This document shows positions 1-10,536 of a stretch of DNA of 64,000 bases, piece by piece. Both the position numbers and the translations under genes were made by a program. The DNA is taken from NCBI GenBank assembly GCA_033239525.1, contig BSYO01000003.1:8550001-8614000 (forward strand), given 5' to 3'. Position 1 is the stretch's first letter; every line of letters starts with the position of its first letter. The stretch is from Nepenthes gracilis. Taxonomy: Eukaryota; Streptophyta; Magnoliopsida; Caryophyllales; Nepenthaceae. Under the pieces are notes generated by a model, which saw only the letters and a list, made by a program, of their open reading frames with translations, was not told where the DNA came from and did no database searches.

Positions 1-1110
1 CTTATACTCCCTGCGCCCGGGAGTATCAAGATGAAGCTGACTTAGAGCGTCAAAATTGTTGGGCGAGAGACATCTCCTTGTTAACCAACACCGGTGCCCT
101 ACTGGTTTTGAGGGCGTCAAGCCAGCGTCCACGATATTCGCGTGAATATACTTTATTGGGACATTTCGGCGATGAAGGCTCTAGCGTTTTTTTGGTGGGA
201 TTTCAAGTGAAGAAGGGCTCGATGGTGGTTGCCGAGGAGTAAAGGCTTGAGGCCTTTACAATGAACGCCCAGGCCGAGGTAGCGGAGGTGAATGCTCACG
301 AGGAGTGTGGAGTCCTCGAGCCTGTTGCATAAAAGACTCGGACACATGAGTGAGCGTGGCATGGGTCATCTAGCGAAAAAGGGTCTCATTCCAGAGATGG
401 ATGGAGAAGCGCCGAGGACTTGCCCTCACTGTTTGGCGGGGAAGCAGCGAAGGGTCTCCTTTTCAGGAGACGCATCTTCCAAGAAGTCCGAGATCTTGGA
501 ACTCGTCCACACAGACGTGTGTGGGCCTCTACCGGAGAAGTCATTTGGAGGTGCACAATACTTTGTGACCTTCATTGACGATTGTTCAAGGAAGCTGTGT
601 GGTGTTCCCATTGAAAACCAAGGACCAGGTTGCGGGAACCTTTGAGCAGTTCCATGCGCTTGTTGAGCGAGAAACCGGGAAGAGGTTGAAGGCCGTGCGG
701 AGCGACAACGGCGATGAGTTCATTGGAACGTTTGATGCCTATTGTAAGACTCTCGGCATCAAACATCAGAAGACTCCACCAAAGACGCCCACGGTTGAAT
801 GGCGTGGCCGAGAGGATGAATCGCACCACGATGGAAAGGGTCGGGTGCATGTTGTCTCGAGGCCGAGGCGGATCTTTTGGGCCGAGGCCCCGAAGACGGC
901 CGCCACGTGATCAACCAGTCGCCTTGTAAGCCTCCACGGATGGGGAAGTTCTAGAGCGAATTTGGACTGGCGGGGATCCGACATAACCGTCTCGGGACTT
1001 TTGGCAGTAAAGCCTTTGTTCATGTTCGAGATGAGAGATCCAAGCTTGAGCCAAAGACCATGCAATGTGTCTTTACGGGCTATGGTGAAGATGAGTTTGG
1101 GTTGATTGTA
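1..1110 (+). pseudogene. Ty1-copia pol fragment (protease end, GAG-pre-integrase, integrase core)
   Basis: Decayed polyprotein read in several frames. From about 75 to 290 the translation matches the segment between copia protease and GAG-pre-integrase (LLTNTGALLVL, VKKGSMVVAEE). At 313-450 is the zinc-binding region (LHKRLGHMSERGM, then CPHCLAGKQRR). The integrase core follows with two catalytic aspartates (HTDVCGPL; RSDNGDEF) and the glutamate in GVAERMNRTTMERV. The frame shifts near 600 and again near 790, and a stop follows near 910. The last recognisable piece is KAFVHVRDERSKLEPKTMQC at about 1010-1070. RT and RNase H are absent because an assembly gap begins at 1121. The wording resembles the Tork/Tnt1-type copia lineage, which is inference from motif memory. 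The element is dead. Confidence 0.9.
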
Positions 1111-1120
1111 TGACCGAGGA

Positions 1121-1220
1121 NNNNNNNNNNNNNNNNNNNNNNNNNNNNNNNNNNNNNNNNNNNNNNNNNNNNNNNNNNNNNNNNNNNNNNNNNNNNNNNN
1201 NNNNNNNNNNNNNNNNNNNN
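1121..1220. other. Assembly gap (100 N)
   Basis: Exactly 100 N, the usual placeholder for a scaffold gap of unknown size. The copia fragment on its left and the solo LTR on its right may not be truly adjacent. Confidence 1.
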
Positions 1221-1374
1221 AGGCAACAAAGTATTGTTATTATTTTTGAATATATTGTAATACTCAGAATGTTTTCGGCAGCAACTTATAACTTTAAATT
1301 GGATAGATGTAATTTTTAAACACATGAATAAAATATTAGTATCTCCATAACAATAATAAATATTTATATAAAAT

Positions 1375-1392
1375 AATAATAATAATAATAAT
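1375..1392. repeat. (AAT)n microsatellite
   Basis: Perfect AAT run inside the LTR. The LTR-like unit at 46519-48551 has a similar triplet run next to its purine-rich leader, supporting a shared layout. Confidence 0.85.
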
Positions 1393-1466
1393 CCCCCAGC
1401 TCACCTCTCTCCTCCATTCTCAAACCTTCCTCCTCTCTCCGTCTGGTTTCTCCCTCTCTCCCATTT

Positions 1467-1470
<4 letters not shown>

Positions 1471-1497
<27 letters not shown>
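1471..1497. repeat. (CT)n microsatellite in a pyrimidine-rich tract
   Basis: A 27-base CT run inside a longer CT-rich stretch (about 1395-1500), upstream of the TATA box. Such tracts are common in LTR U3 regions and plant promoters. Confidence 0.9.
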
Positions 1498-1589
1498 GCG
1501 TAACAGCCATTCCGTTCGAATCTTCACCACCAGAAAGCTCTAACGGCCGATTCCTTCTGTCTCTCCACTGTTTTCATCTCCCATGAGTC

Positions 1590-1597
1590 TATATAAG
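1590..1597 (+). promoter_or_regulatory. TATA box of the solo LTR
   Basis: TATATAAG follows a pyrimidine-rich region and precedes a GA-rich stretch (GAGAGAGAG near 1615-1630), where transcription would start. This is the expected U3/R organisation. I first read it as a host gene promoter, but it lies inside a TSD-bounded LTR. Confidence 0.5.
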
Positions 1598-1745
1598 TGC
1601 GGCTCAATGAAGGATGAGAGAGAGAGTGGTGTCGAGCCGAGAGTAAGAACAGAGAGAAGCTCTGCTATTTGGGCTTCTGAAAGCCATCTCCGAGGCGTTT
1701 CTTCATCGCCGTTTCTGTGATTGTTGTCGCCGCCGTTGCTGTTGT

Positions 1746-1778
1746 GCCGAAGTCGAAGCCGAAGCCGAAGCCGAAGCC
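1746..1778. repeat. GCCGAA hexamer tandem repeat
   Basis: About five copies of GCCGAA (one reads GTCGAA) in the leader of the LTR, followed by AAGCTGTTGC. No reading frame of note extends from it. Confidence 0.75.
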
Positions 1779-2075
1779 AAGCTGTTGCTAACCTAGCCGT
1801 GGTTTGCAGTAATCAGGCAAGTGAATCCCCTTTAATATTATTTCTACTCTGTTTGCAATAGATTTTCCTCTTGTGTCGATCCTCTTCTCTGCAAATTAAA
1901 TGTCCTCCTATTGCAAATCTGCTCCTGTTCTTCTTCGAATTTTCATGATGCTGTGATATTGGGTTTATGTGAAGATTGTGTGGAAATTGTGGACATAAGT
2001 CTGAATTTGGGAAAAAAACAGAGCTTCGTGCTCTGACCAGTGGCATCATGAGGGATTCGGAAAATTTAATTAAAA

Positions 2076-2078
<3 letters not shown>

Positions 2079-2106
<28 letters not shown>
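2079..2106. repeat. (AT)n microsatellite
   Basis: A 28-base AT run followed by GTAT and then GT repeats, marking the left edge of the TG-rich block. Confidence 0.95.
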
Positions 2107-2118
<12 letters not shown>

Positions 2119-2960
2119 GTGTGTGTGTGGCTGTGCGGGTGTATATTCGGTATATATACTTCTGCGTATGTGTATATATTGCGGTTGCTGTGTGCAGATG
2201 AGATGGGGCTGCTTCGTGTGTTGGCAGCGTGGTTGTGCGAGTGTGTAGCAGTGGGAAGGTGTGTGATGGCGTGGGTGTGAACGGATGGGTGTAGCCGTGT
2301 GTGTATGGTGTGTGTGTGTATGTGTGTGGGTGTGGAGATGCAGCTGAGCTATTGTGTGCGAAGTGTGTGCTGCTGCCGTGTGCGTTGGCAAGATGAGTGT
2401 GTAAGTGTGTGTAATTGTTTGGGGGTAAACTGCTAGTGGGGTGCTGGCAGTGGGTGTATTGTGTATTTATGGGTATAATGTGTAATTATGTGTGGGTGTC
2501 TGCATCAGTGTATGCGTGCGTGTGTGTGGCAGAATGTGGGGGAGCAGCGTGCGTGTGCTGCTGCCGGTGGAAGGTTGGCAGCGTGTGAGTGAGTGCTGCA
2601 GTGTGCGTGTCTGTGTGTGTGTGCAGGGTGGTGCTGTGTGCGTGTGTGGGCGTTGGTGAGCAGTGGGTGATGGTAGTGAGTGTGGTGGGCATGAGCGGTG
2701 GTTGCCCTGCGGTGTGTGCCCATGCGGGTTGTGCCCTGCGGTGTGTGCCCTGCGGTGTGTGCCCTGCTGTGTGTGCCCGAGTGGGTGTAGAAGCATGAAA
2801 AATGTGTTGCTGTGGTGGTGTGTGCGTCAGGGTGTGTGGGTGTGAGAGTGTGTGCGTGTACACGCAGTGTGATGTCGGTTTTAGTGTGCTGGCTGGCAGT
2901 GTATATGTGGTCAGTGTGTGGGTGTGCTGTCGTGTGTGCAGCCGTGTGTGTATGGATGTG
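2107..2960. repeat. TG-rich low-complexity block (alternating purine-pyrimidine)
   Basis: About 850 bases dominated by TG and TGTGCG-like words, ending in GAGA and TATA runs near 2965-3010. Long open frames on both strands here are compositional: the translations are C/V-rich on plus and H/T-rich on minus. Alternating purine-pyrimidine DNA can adopt Z-form, which is inference here. The block sits inside the solo LTR and accounts for much of its length. Confidence 0.85.
2703..2788. repeat. 14-bp minisatellite (TGCCCTGCGGTGTG)
   Basis: Six head-to-tail units of 14-15 bases. Three are nearly identical (TGCCCTGCGGTGTG); the second and last diverge. It lies within the TG-rich block. Confidence 0.8.
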
Positions 2961-5427
2961 TGCAGCAGAGAGAGAGAGTATATACATATATATACATATA
3001 AATAAATATATATAGATATATGTTCATATATGAGTATATGTATATGCATGAGAGTAAAGATGAAAAGGTTAGTAGAGGGCAATTATTGTTTGTATATGTT
3101 GTATTTATAAATGTATATTGGCTTGTATTCGGAGTTATGTATGGATATTGTATGCTGATTGTATGAAGAAATTAATATTGCTGATTAATTAATTAGAATC
3201 TTGCAAAGTTATTTGGGAATGAAATTTGAATAAAGTAAATATTATTGGCCTTAATTTTAGGCATCGTACCGGAACAGAATAGAAGAATAGTAAATAGTGA
3301 ACATAAGAAAAATAAATTATATCTCGGTGGAGTGTATCTATTCTTCGTTTTGAAATAGATTTCTTTGTGTTAGATTTGATAGCGTGAGTACAGTCCGTAT
3401 CAACACCGAACAACAGTTTCATTGTTGTAGTTGTAATGCTTTCTTTGCTTTATACTCGGTTGTGTGAGTATTTGAATGGTTGGCCTCTACGGTTAAGGTT
3501 GAGAAGAGTGTATGAAAATATTACGGTATTTGGTAGAATAGGAGGTTACGGTACCTTAATATGGTCTACGCTTATCCAATACTGATTTTTGTGTCCTGAT
3601 AGGTTAAGGTACATTGCCTAATTCGGTGGGATGCTTATGGTCATGTGATCATCGTAGATCATGATATCGAGGGTATCATGGTTGGAAATGTTGGGTTTGA
3701 CGTGTGAGTTACCTTCCATGATTGGTAGAGTCGGAGAGGAGCATGTAGATGAGATCCTATGTACTTGGTTGAGTCAGATGATGAGTATGCTGGGGAGATG
3801 TCTGTATTTTATTCGGCAGAGTTTCTACAGACTATGGATTTGGTTGGAGGTTAAACTTACGAGTATTGGGTAGCCCGTGCAATTACCTAGCTGTCGGGAG
3901 ATATACGCAGCCTTTAGTTCACAGTGGTAGAATAAGATTTAGGAGTTTCCTTGTGATATTTTATGATTGTGAGTATCTCATGAGTTGTGTTGGAAGTATC
4001 CTTGTGTAGATCCTGTGATATTCGGATTTTTGTGGAATTCATATTAGTTGTTATCATGATTATGCCGGTCATTTTCGTTGACATATGGATCAGGAAATCC
4101 CCACTCATCATTAATGTCGGATTCCAGGGGATTACCATTGATTATTGGCACTCTTGTTATTTTGTGATATGCGGGTTAAGTGGAACCTATTTTGCCTAGA
4201 GTCGTATTTATGATGTGTTGTAATCCGTCTCAGATATAGTAGGTTGTTAGAGTAATATTGAAACCTTTATAGTTTGATATCCGATATTGTTATTATTATT
4301 AACGATTTTTTTATTATTAACACTTGTTAAATTTTTGCTCACTCTTCCGTTTTCTTGGCTCCAGATTGAATTGATTGCATAGTGCGGACCGTGAGATTCT
4401 ACTTTTGCTACAAGACTTTCAGGTAGCACGATTTGTGAAGATTATATATTCTCTCAGTGGGAGACAAACTAATTATGTTATTGATGGAAATTGAGTAGTT
4501 TTTTTTCGGGTTGTGACTCGTGATTCTTAATAATTTTTAATTTGGGATAATTATATGATGTATTGATGAATTAGATAATAGTTTAATTGATTTGTATTGT
4601 CATTATGGAAGATTATGAATGGCTTTAAAATTTGAGATTTTCAACGTGAGCGGTCTGAGCCACGGTTGAAATTTACGGTTCGGGTTGCCACATATATACT
4701 CATCTTTTTGTTTATATCTATTTTGTGGTAATATTTCTGTGTAGTGAATATTTTTGAAGATATTTATTTTTGAGCATTTATTTATTCAACAAGCTTATTT
4801 ATTTCTAGTGAATATTCAATGAGGTTGAGATCATGATTCGATTTCATCGATTGTGGTATCAATTTTCCTATTTTAAACGAAATGGATAACCTAATGTAAT
4901 GGGTTTGTATTTCAACAAACCAAATAAGAAATGAATGACGTATTTTCTACGTGATATTTGTTATTAGCCATTTTGCATATTTGTAATTGATGCGTCACTG
5001 GATCCGAGATTCGAGTAAATTCGGGTTGACTTGATTGTCTGGATCCGGTTTCGTTCATCGAGTCTGGACCTTGAACACCACTACAACAAATAATGGGTCA
5101 GGTGTCGACGGGATGTTGTCTCACCGAAAATATTTCGACGTTTAAGTCAATAATATGCCGAAAATGAAAATGAGTGTTGAGAGAGAAAAAAGATAGAGAA
5201 TGAAAGAGTAAGGAGTATTCGCTTTTAGACGTATGAGACGTTCTAACGGCTCGTGATGAGCATAAATTTCTCAGCTCTGCGTTCACGGGAAACGAGTGAG
5301 AGACTGGGTTATGACAGATATTAGAGAGAGTGGTACATCTGGAGTCTGAAAGCTGAGTGTGGGATTATTACAGTAAGCGTTTTCGTGCTTAGAAGTTGGC
5401 GTGCCTTAGAGTGAAAACTTCGTGGGC

Positions 5428-5435
5428 TTATATAG
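5428..5435 (-). promoter_or_regulatory. TATA box of minus-strand solo LTR
   Basis: TATATAAG on the minus strand. Its place within the LTR corresponds to the TATA-like box of LTR C near 55160. Confidence 0.5.
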
Positions 5436-5863
5436 ATAGAGGTTAGGGCGACCTTCATTGGCTGAGAAGACGCGATTCTTGCACCATGTTGGGCGACCTT
5501 CATTGAGCCGGAAAGTTTGACTTGTGCAATCTATTGGGATTGCTTACTTTTCTGACGGGCAACGGTATTCAAGATTACTTGTCTTCCTTCTGCGCTTTGT
5601 TATCGTTAGAGTCTATACAGTATGTAGGAAGAGAGAATCTGACGCCTTCTTCATGGGAATGATGTTGAATCTGTTGATATCCTTTTTAGTACAGATTGGT
5701 TTCAGGGAAGACATGAAATCAGAAAAAGGGACCGTTACTTGTCGTGTATGAAAATGTTGGCCCAATTGGGCCTGGCCCATGTAAGGTTTTTTCCCTTTTA
5801 GTTTGCTTGCTATAGTGTTTACGGTCAACAGAGACATTGATCTGCCCAGCCGGCTTCTCATAT

Positions 5864-5883
5864 GGTCAACGTTGGCGTTGACC
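5864..5883. promoter_or_regulatory. Inverted W-box pair (GGTCAAC...GTTGACC)
   Basis: GGTCAAC at 5864-5870 faces GTTGACC at 5877-5883. TTGACC is the core W-box bound by plant WRKY factors. The same palindrome occurs four times in LTR C, so it is a feature of the LTR family. Confidence 0.6.
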
Positions 5884-5966
5884 ATCCAGACGCACATATG
5901 GGTTTTCGTGGACCCAGGTCGTTTTTCTTATTGGGCCAACCCATTATGGGAATTCCCATAAGTAAT

Positions 5967-6379
5967 GAACTATTTTTTATTGTTCATATTATTATTATAT
6001 GCATTGTTATACTTTTAACTCACTATTATAATTCATCGTATTTTAAAGTAATAGGCTTAAGATTATATGGTATTGGAGTACGATTGGTCGACTTTGTTTG
6101 AGAATATTCATGTGGAGAGTTTGTGTTGGTGTTTGTTTGAAAATGGATGGAAATGCAAAGTTTATGTTTAGTTGAAAATTTATTACACTAAGGGAATATG
6201 GGACTTAATTTTTAAAATATTCTTTGATCTCAAAATTAGAAATCTTTTTCAAAAAGTAAAAAAGAATAAAATGTTGAAAATAAAATAGTGAGAAATAGTA
6301 AAATTTGGTCCATAATTTGAGAGATTTATAAATGCACTGATTGTTTGTACTTTGTTAAAAAAAAATGGTCATTTAGTCG
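5967..6379. other. AT-rich intergenic DNA, nothing recognised
   Basis: Between the solo LTR and element A. No coding, RNA or repeat signal seen beyond poly-A runs near 6355-6365. Confidence 0.6.
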
Positions 6380-6384
6380 GTTTC
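6380..6384. repeat. Target-site duplication GTTTC (left copy of element A)
   Basis: Five bases identical to 19083-19087, directly beside TGTTGGG. Confidence 0.9.
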
Positions 6385-7402
6385 TGTTGGGTCCCATGTC
6401 CTGGTCCATGAGACAGGCCCAGGCCCACGAAGCAGGTCGCGGCCCATAAGTGGACCAGAAGCCGACGTGAAGTAATCAGCCCAGCCCAAGGGCGGAAAGG
6501 CGCGAGTCCACGATGGAAGAAGGCAACGAAACTGCGGCGCATTAAATGCGTCGCAGGAGCAGGCGGAAAAGGCGGAAAGACCTAGCCTTGATAGGCGTGT
6601 TGGGCGGCGCCAACGGCACCCGCTGCCGTCTGCGAGGGTGGCCAACCAATCCCCGTTCGAGGAAAAATCGGGCGTGGTCGGCAACGCTGTGAGCTGCGTG
6701 CCAAGACGGCAACAGGGCCAGGCGTGACCGTGGGTCCATGGCAATGACAAATAGCGCGATGGCCCAAGCAACGGGCGTTTTGGCGCCCAAGAGTCCAATG
6801 GGGTGAGGCGTATAAGAACCCTCACACCCCACAGAGAAAGGGACTTTTCGATCGATCTTTGGACCTTTTCTGGAGATCTCTTCGAGCATCTTACACTCTT
6901 TACTTCCCTTTGAATCAAGAATTCAAACGGCGAATCTTGACTCATTGCTTCCCTCTTCTCTAAAACACGCGAGTGACGGGTCAAGACGGAGCATTGTCTC
7001 ATCTAGCTAACCCGCTCACCATCCCAGCATCCTCTGAGATCACGGGAAAGTCAGCCACCCATTGCGGTGCATCAAGGAAGCCAGGCCTTTCACCACCTGC
7101 TCATTGCATTTCTCCACATCACCGCACAAGCATCTCTTACACTTCACAGCATTTCTCCACGCACCCCTTTAGCGTGCTCCATTTCCGTTTATTGCGGGGA
7201 ATTTCTTGACTGAGCGTCGGAGCGGCCTCGGTGGGAGAAATGCCACTGTAGGATCCTTGACCTCTTGTTTGTTGTTTGTGTTGTGCGAGTCCAGTTCACA
7301 GGGGCGGAGGCGGACCCTTCTTCCAGCAAGGCGACCTTGACGCTTAGGAATCCGAAGGCTCCTAATTCAGATGCGACAGTCAAGTGGGCCCGGGCCTTGA
7401 CA
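6385..7402 (+). repeat. 5' LTR of element A
   Basis: 1018 bases, TG...CA. Closely similar to 18081-19082 over most of its length; for example TATAAGAACCCTCACACC is identical in both. The last roughly 40 bases differ between the LTRs (GGGCCTTGACA here, GGCGTAACA in the 3' copy). A TATA-like box lies at 6811. Confidence 0.93.
6811..6818 (+). promoter_or_regulatory. TATA box of element A 5' LTR
   Basis: TATAAGAA in a GC-richer context, identical to 18499-18506 in the 3' LTR. RNA would start about 30 bases downstream, defining the U3/R border. Confidence 0.55.
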
Positions 7403-7420
7403 TTGGCGCCGTCTGTGGAA
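7403..7420 (+). other. Primer-binding site of element A
   Basis: TTGGCGCCGTCTGTGG directly follows the LTR. The first nine bases after the leading T (TGGCGCCGT) match the 3' end of plant tRNA-Asp; the rest diverges. Element B has the same PBS (TTGGCGCCGTCTGTGGGAAC). Confidence 0.85.
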
Positions 7421-7535
7421 AGGCGATGAAGCCAAGTGTCTCTTTCCCATCCGACTCTTGAAAACAGAAAATGGTGAAAAACCCGAGCACAAGCTAGTGC
7501 TCTCTGCGGTGGAAGTCACCGCTAAGACGAAGTTC

Positions 7536-8965
7536 CCATGGGAACCAAGCAAACAATCAATCAATCACGTCCGCTCGCTCAAGCTGCGGACATAGATAAT
7601 CGAAGGAGATCCTCCCGCCGTATGCACAAACCGGGCTGCTGGCCGGAACCGCTCCTCCAAAGAGCCCCGAGGCCTCCACTAAGAGAGAAAGGCGTCGAGA
7701 GGCCGCTCGCGGGAGGCGAGGCTAACCAACTCGACCGCGCGGTAGCCGTGCCGCACCAAGTGAAGATGGCGAGCAGAGGCGGAAAGCCATCCCGCCAATG
7801 ATAGCGATATGGAGGACAGCCCGAAGGGCGCAGCCCTCGTAACTCGCGTGGCAATAGGAGGCCACCCGCCGCGAGGCTCCAACGGCGCGCGCGCCTCCCG
7901 GGTGGAGAGTCGCCACCCTCGACGACCCCGGACACACCTCCCGGGGCAACACGGAGCTCGTGGCGTCCTCAATGCTCTGAGAGGCTCTACGGACCCTCGA
8001 TGGACACCCCCGGGCGGAAAGTAGTGTTGTGGGACACCCTGCAGGAGAAACCCACACCCTCCTCCGCCTCGACCTCGTCGATCGCCCTTCGCCATGGACT
8101 TGCGGACGCGGCCGTTCTTAGAGCAAGTTGAGAATGCCGGTCTGGAGGGATACGGCGGAGTAAGGACCCGATGGACCATCTCACCGCTTCGCACCCACCT
8201 CTCTCTACAAGGGGCAAGCAAAGCCACTGATGTGCAGTGCTTCCGTCACCCTTAGGAGTGACGTGCTCTCCGGGTTCCCACGGCCTCCCCGAACTCCATA
8301 CGCTCGTTTGGCGAGAGCTTGCGATGCTTCTTGAGCGGTTGCCTCCGGCCGGAAGGGAGGAAAGACAACCCCGACACAGTCGCCTCGAAGCCAGGCAAGA
8401 TGAAAGCTTTGGCGGTTTAGCCGGACGTTCATCATCGAGGCGGCGGATCCCTCGCCTCTCCGACGAGCGAAACTCAGCGCCTTCGTCGCCACTCGCGACA
8501 GGGGATTTCTTGAAACACACGCACCGGCTTCCCTCGGACCGGGAAGAAGTGAGACCATTGCCGGGCGTACATCACGGCCGAAGAGGCCAACGAGGTGAAG
8601 CGCCGAGGCGAATGGACCGACCCGGAAGCCCCAGAGCTTCCGGGAGGGAGAAAAAGGGACAGCGACAGACTAGCGCTTCTCGGAGCGGCAGCAGCGGCCG
8701 GCCGGGGCCCAAAAGGATTACTGCGGGGACCTCTCGACCCCCGAGCGATAGCCGCGCAAACATCGATGCGAGATCCAGGATGAAAATTCTTCAAGTGGCC
8801 AAAACGCCCGAGGGTCCAGTGGCGGCTACCGGATGAAATGCAGCAAGTACCACCATTTGTCTCAGGGCACTCGAGAAGCTTGTCGCGCACCTACTTAGGA
8901 AGTGAAGATCTGATCCGGCACGGACACTTGAAGCGGTTCGTGAAAGGTTGGCGGAACTGCTCCTT
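7536..8965 (+). pseudogene. Element A gag, decayed
   Basis: No continuous frame. Around 8130-8240 a capsid piece aligns with element C gag (THLSLQG in both). At 8778-8965 is the C-terminal part: the FKW motif (CTTCAAGTGGCC), then a degraded zinc-knuckle-like segment and GHLKRFVKG, matching GHLTRFVKG in C. Gag would form the virus-like particle and bind RNA. Many frameshifts and stops; base composition is high GC with abundant CG. Confidence 0.75.
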
Positions 8966-9084
8966 CGACGGTGAAGCCGGCGAGCCTCCGAGCCCGCACA
9001 GTGCGGCGTAGTCCACATGATTTCTTCCCGACGCCTTGCGAACGCCATGGGCGCGGGCGGCGAGACAACTTCCGGTAAGAATAA

Positions 9085-9640
9085 AGGGCAAAAGATAGGG
9101 AGTAGGAATGATGTCATTGGCTTTAGTAGCAACGACATGGCTCATATAACCTCTCCCCACACTGACCCCCTTGTTGTATCGGCCCTTGTTTTGATTGGTG
9201 GTGATGACTACCAACGAAGCGGGTCTTCATTGATAATGGAAGTTCACAAAATTATTAGATTGTATCTCAACTGCGTTCCTTAAACTTGGACTAAAAACGG
9301 AACCAAATGAAGGCTCAAGCGGACTATTATGCGGCTTGGACAACGAGCCGGGCCCAGGTGCAAGGATAGTGCGGCCGAAAAGTCACGGTGGGAACCCACC
9401 CGCGCTCCATGACACGCGAGTTGGCGTTCCTTGTCGTCGACCTTCCATCCGTCTACAACGCCATATTCGGCAAACCTTTCTTGACTGCCTTCGGAGCCGT
9501 GACGTCCATCCCGCACCTAAAGGTAAAATTTCCCACCCCCTGGGGCGTGGGAGAAGTTCTTGGAGACCAAGAAATGGGACGGACCTGCTACCTGTCCCAA
9601 ATCAACCCCGTGGCGCCATGCAAACCAAGCGAAGACGGAC
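9085..9640 (+). pseudogene. Element A aspartic protease region
   Basis: The segment ITSPHTDPLVVSALV precedes the active site, where R-V-F-I-D-N-G-S-S is readable in a shifted frame with the catalytic Asp codon at 9232-9234. After an interruption, 9416-9640 gives LVVDLPSVYNAIFGKPFLT and VKFPTPWGVGEVLGDQ, the conserved tail of Tat protease. The protease would cleave Gag-Pol. Frames differ before and after the active site, so no functional enzyme is possible. Confidence 0.85.
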
Positions 9641-9759
9641 CTCCGCGGCGAGACGTCGCTTCGCATGAGCTCCAATCGGGGAGAAAGCGAGGCGATCCCG
9701 CTCAATCCTTCCGATCCGAAACGGTGCGTCAACGTGCGGGAGATCCCTTGACTGCAGAC

Positions 9760-10536
9760 GCGACAGTGATTACCTTCCTTAGGGCTAACTCGACGTATTC
9801 GCACGGGTCCCGACATGCTCCGGATATCGCCGAGGTCATAGTCCACTGTCTGGGCCGACGCGAGCCAAAACCCGTTCGGCGGCAGAGGAACCACTCCGTC
9901 GAGAAGTTGGTCGCCATCGGGAAGAAGTGAAGAGGCTCTGGGCCGGATTCATCGAGAAGTCCAGTACCGAGTTGTTGTCAACGTCGTCTTTGTTGAAAGA
10001 GCGGCAGAATGGCGGATGTCGTCGACTTCACAGACGTGAATAAGGCCTGCCCCAAAGATAGCTTTCCGCTCCCTAGGATCGACCAGCTCGTGGATTCCAC
10101 ATCCGGGCACGAACTACTGAGCTTCATGGACGCATACTTTAGATACAACCAGATCCGGATGGACCCAGAAGACGAGGAGCACACCTCGTTCATGACATAT
10201 CAAGGGACATATTGTTATAAAATGATGCCCTTTGGTCTCAAGAATGCTGGCGCAACATACCAGCGCCTTGTAAACAAAATGTTCGAAGCCCAAATCGGAC
10301 GGAACGTGGAGGTGTACGTCGACGACATGCTTGTGAAAAGCAAAGTCGCGAGCCACCACGTCAACGACCTAGATGAGACCTTTCAGATCCTCCGACGGCA
10401 CGGGATGAAGCTCAATCCTGTCAAATGTGCGTTCGGGGTGACCTCTGGAAAGTTCTTAGGCTTCATCGTGTCCCAACGCGGCATAGAAGCCAATCCAGAA
10501 AAGATTAACGCCATACTCGACCTGAACCCTCCATGA
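9760..10536 (+). pseudogene. Element A reverse transcriptase
   Basis: The best preserved domain of A. An open stretch from 10009 to 10536 carries DFTDVNKACPKDSFPLPRID, FMDAYFRYNQIRM, MPFGLKNAGATYQRLV and the catalytic YVDD at 10315-10326, then FLGFIVSQRGIEANPEKI. FMDAYFRYNQI has Arg where element C has Gly (FMDAYSGYNQI), close to the first catalytic Asp. The pre-RT linker (NHSVEKLVAIGKK) at 9885-9930 ends in a stop and the segment 9930-10005 is scrambled. The enzyme would copy the element RNA into cDNA. Confidence 0.93.

Larger units (their letters stand above)
1256..4692 (+). repeat. 3.4-kb solo LTR, family F (Tekay/Del-like chromovirus style)
   Basis: The unit starts TGTAATACTCAG and ends CGGGTTGCCACA, and is flanked by TATAT at 1251-1255 and 4693-4697. 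The start resembles the reverse complement of the end of the LTR-like unit at 46519-48551 (TGTAATATCCCGGAT). The part from 3450 to about 4690 is visibly homologous to 22310-23610. No internal domain, PBS or polypurine tract lies beside it, so I read it as a solo LTR. LTRs above 3 kb are known in the Tekay/Del chromoviruses, but that assignment is inference. The TSD is AT-only, so it is weaker evidence than the others in this window. It contains a TATA box, a pyrimidine-rich stretch and a TG-rich block, listed separately. Confidence 0.65.
4988..5961 (-). repeat. Solo LTR, family C (minus strand)
   Basis: Flanked by GTAAT at 4983-4987 and 5962-5966. The left end TGATGCGTC is the reverse complement of the end of the element C LTR (GACGCATCA at 55683-55691). 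The right end CCCATAA differs by one base from the expected CCCATCA. The sequence tracks the reverse complement of LTR C, including the ACTTAAACGTCGAAATATTT segment (element C: ACTTGAGCGTCGGAGTGTTT). It carries a minus-strand TATA box and one W-box palindrome. Length is 974 bases against 1378 in C, so it has internal deletions. No PBS, polypurine tract or coding remains adjoin it. Confidence 0.88.

Noticed and set aside
1570..1830. Host gene promoter, 5' leader and first intron donor
   Set aside because: TATA box, GA-rich leader and CAGGCAAGT looked like a gene start, but all lie within an LTR with recognisable ends and have no following coding exon.
2467..3082. Long His/Thr-rich ORFs (up to 198 residues) on the minus strand and Cys/Val-rich ORFs on plus
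   Set aside because: They are translations of a TG-rich low-complexity block.
5079..5090. CACTACAACAAA, the typical terminus of CACTA (En/Spm) transposons
   Set aside because: It lies inside the TSD-flanked solo LTR 4988-5961 and aligns with CACCACTAAAACGAAC in the reverse complement of LTR C. No matching inverted terminus found.
6373..7002. 209-residue minus-strand ORF
   Set aside because: It lies in the 5' LTR of element A and recurs, broken, in the 3' LTR (18322-18690). It is a by-product of GC-rich LTR sequence.
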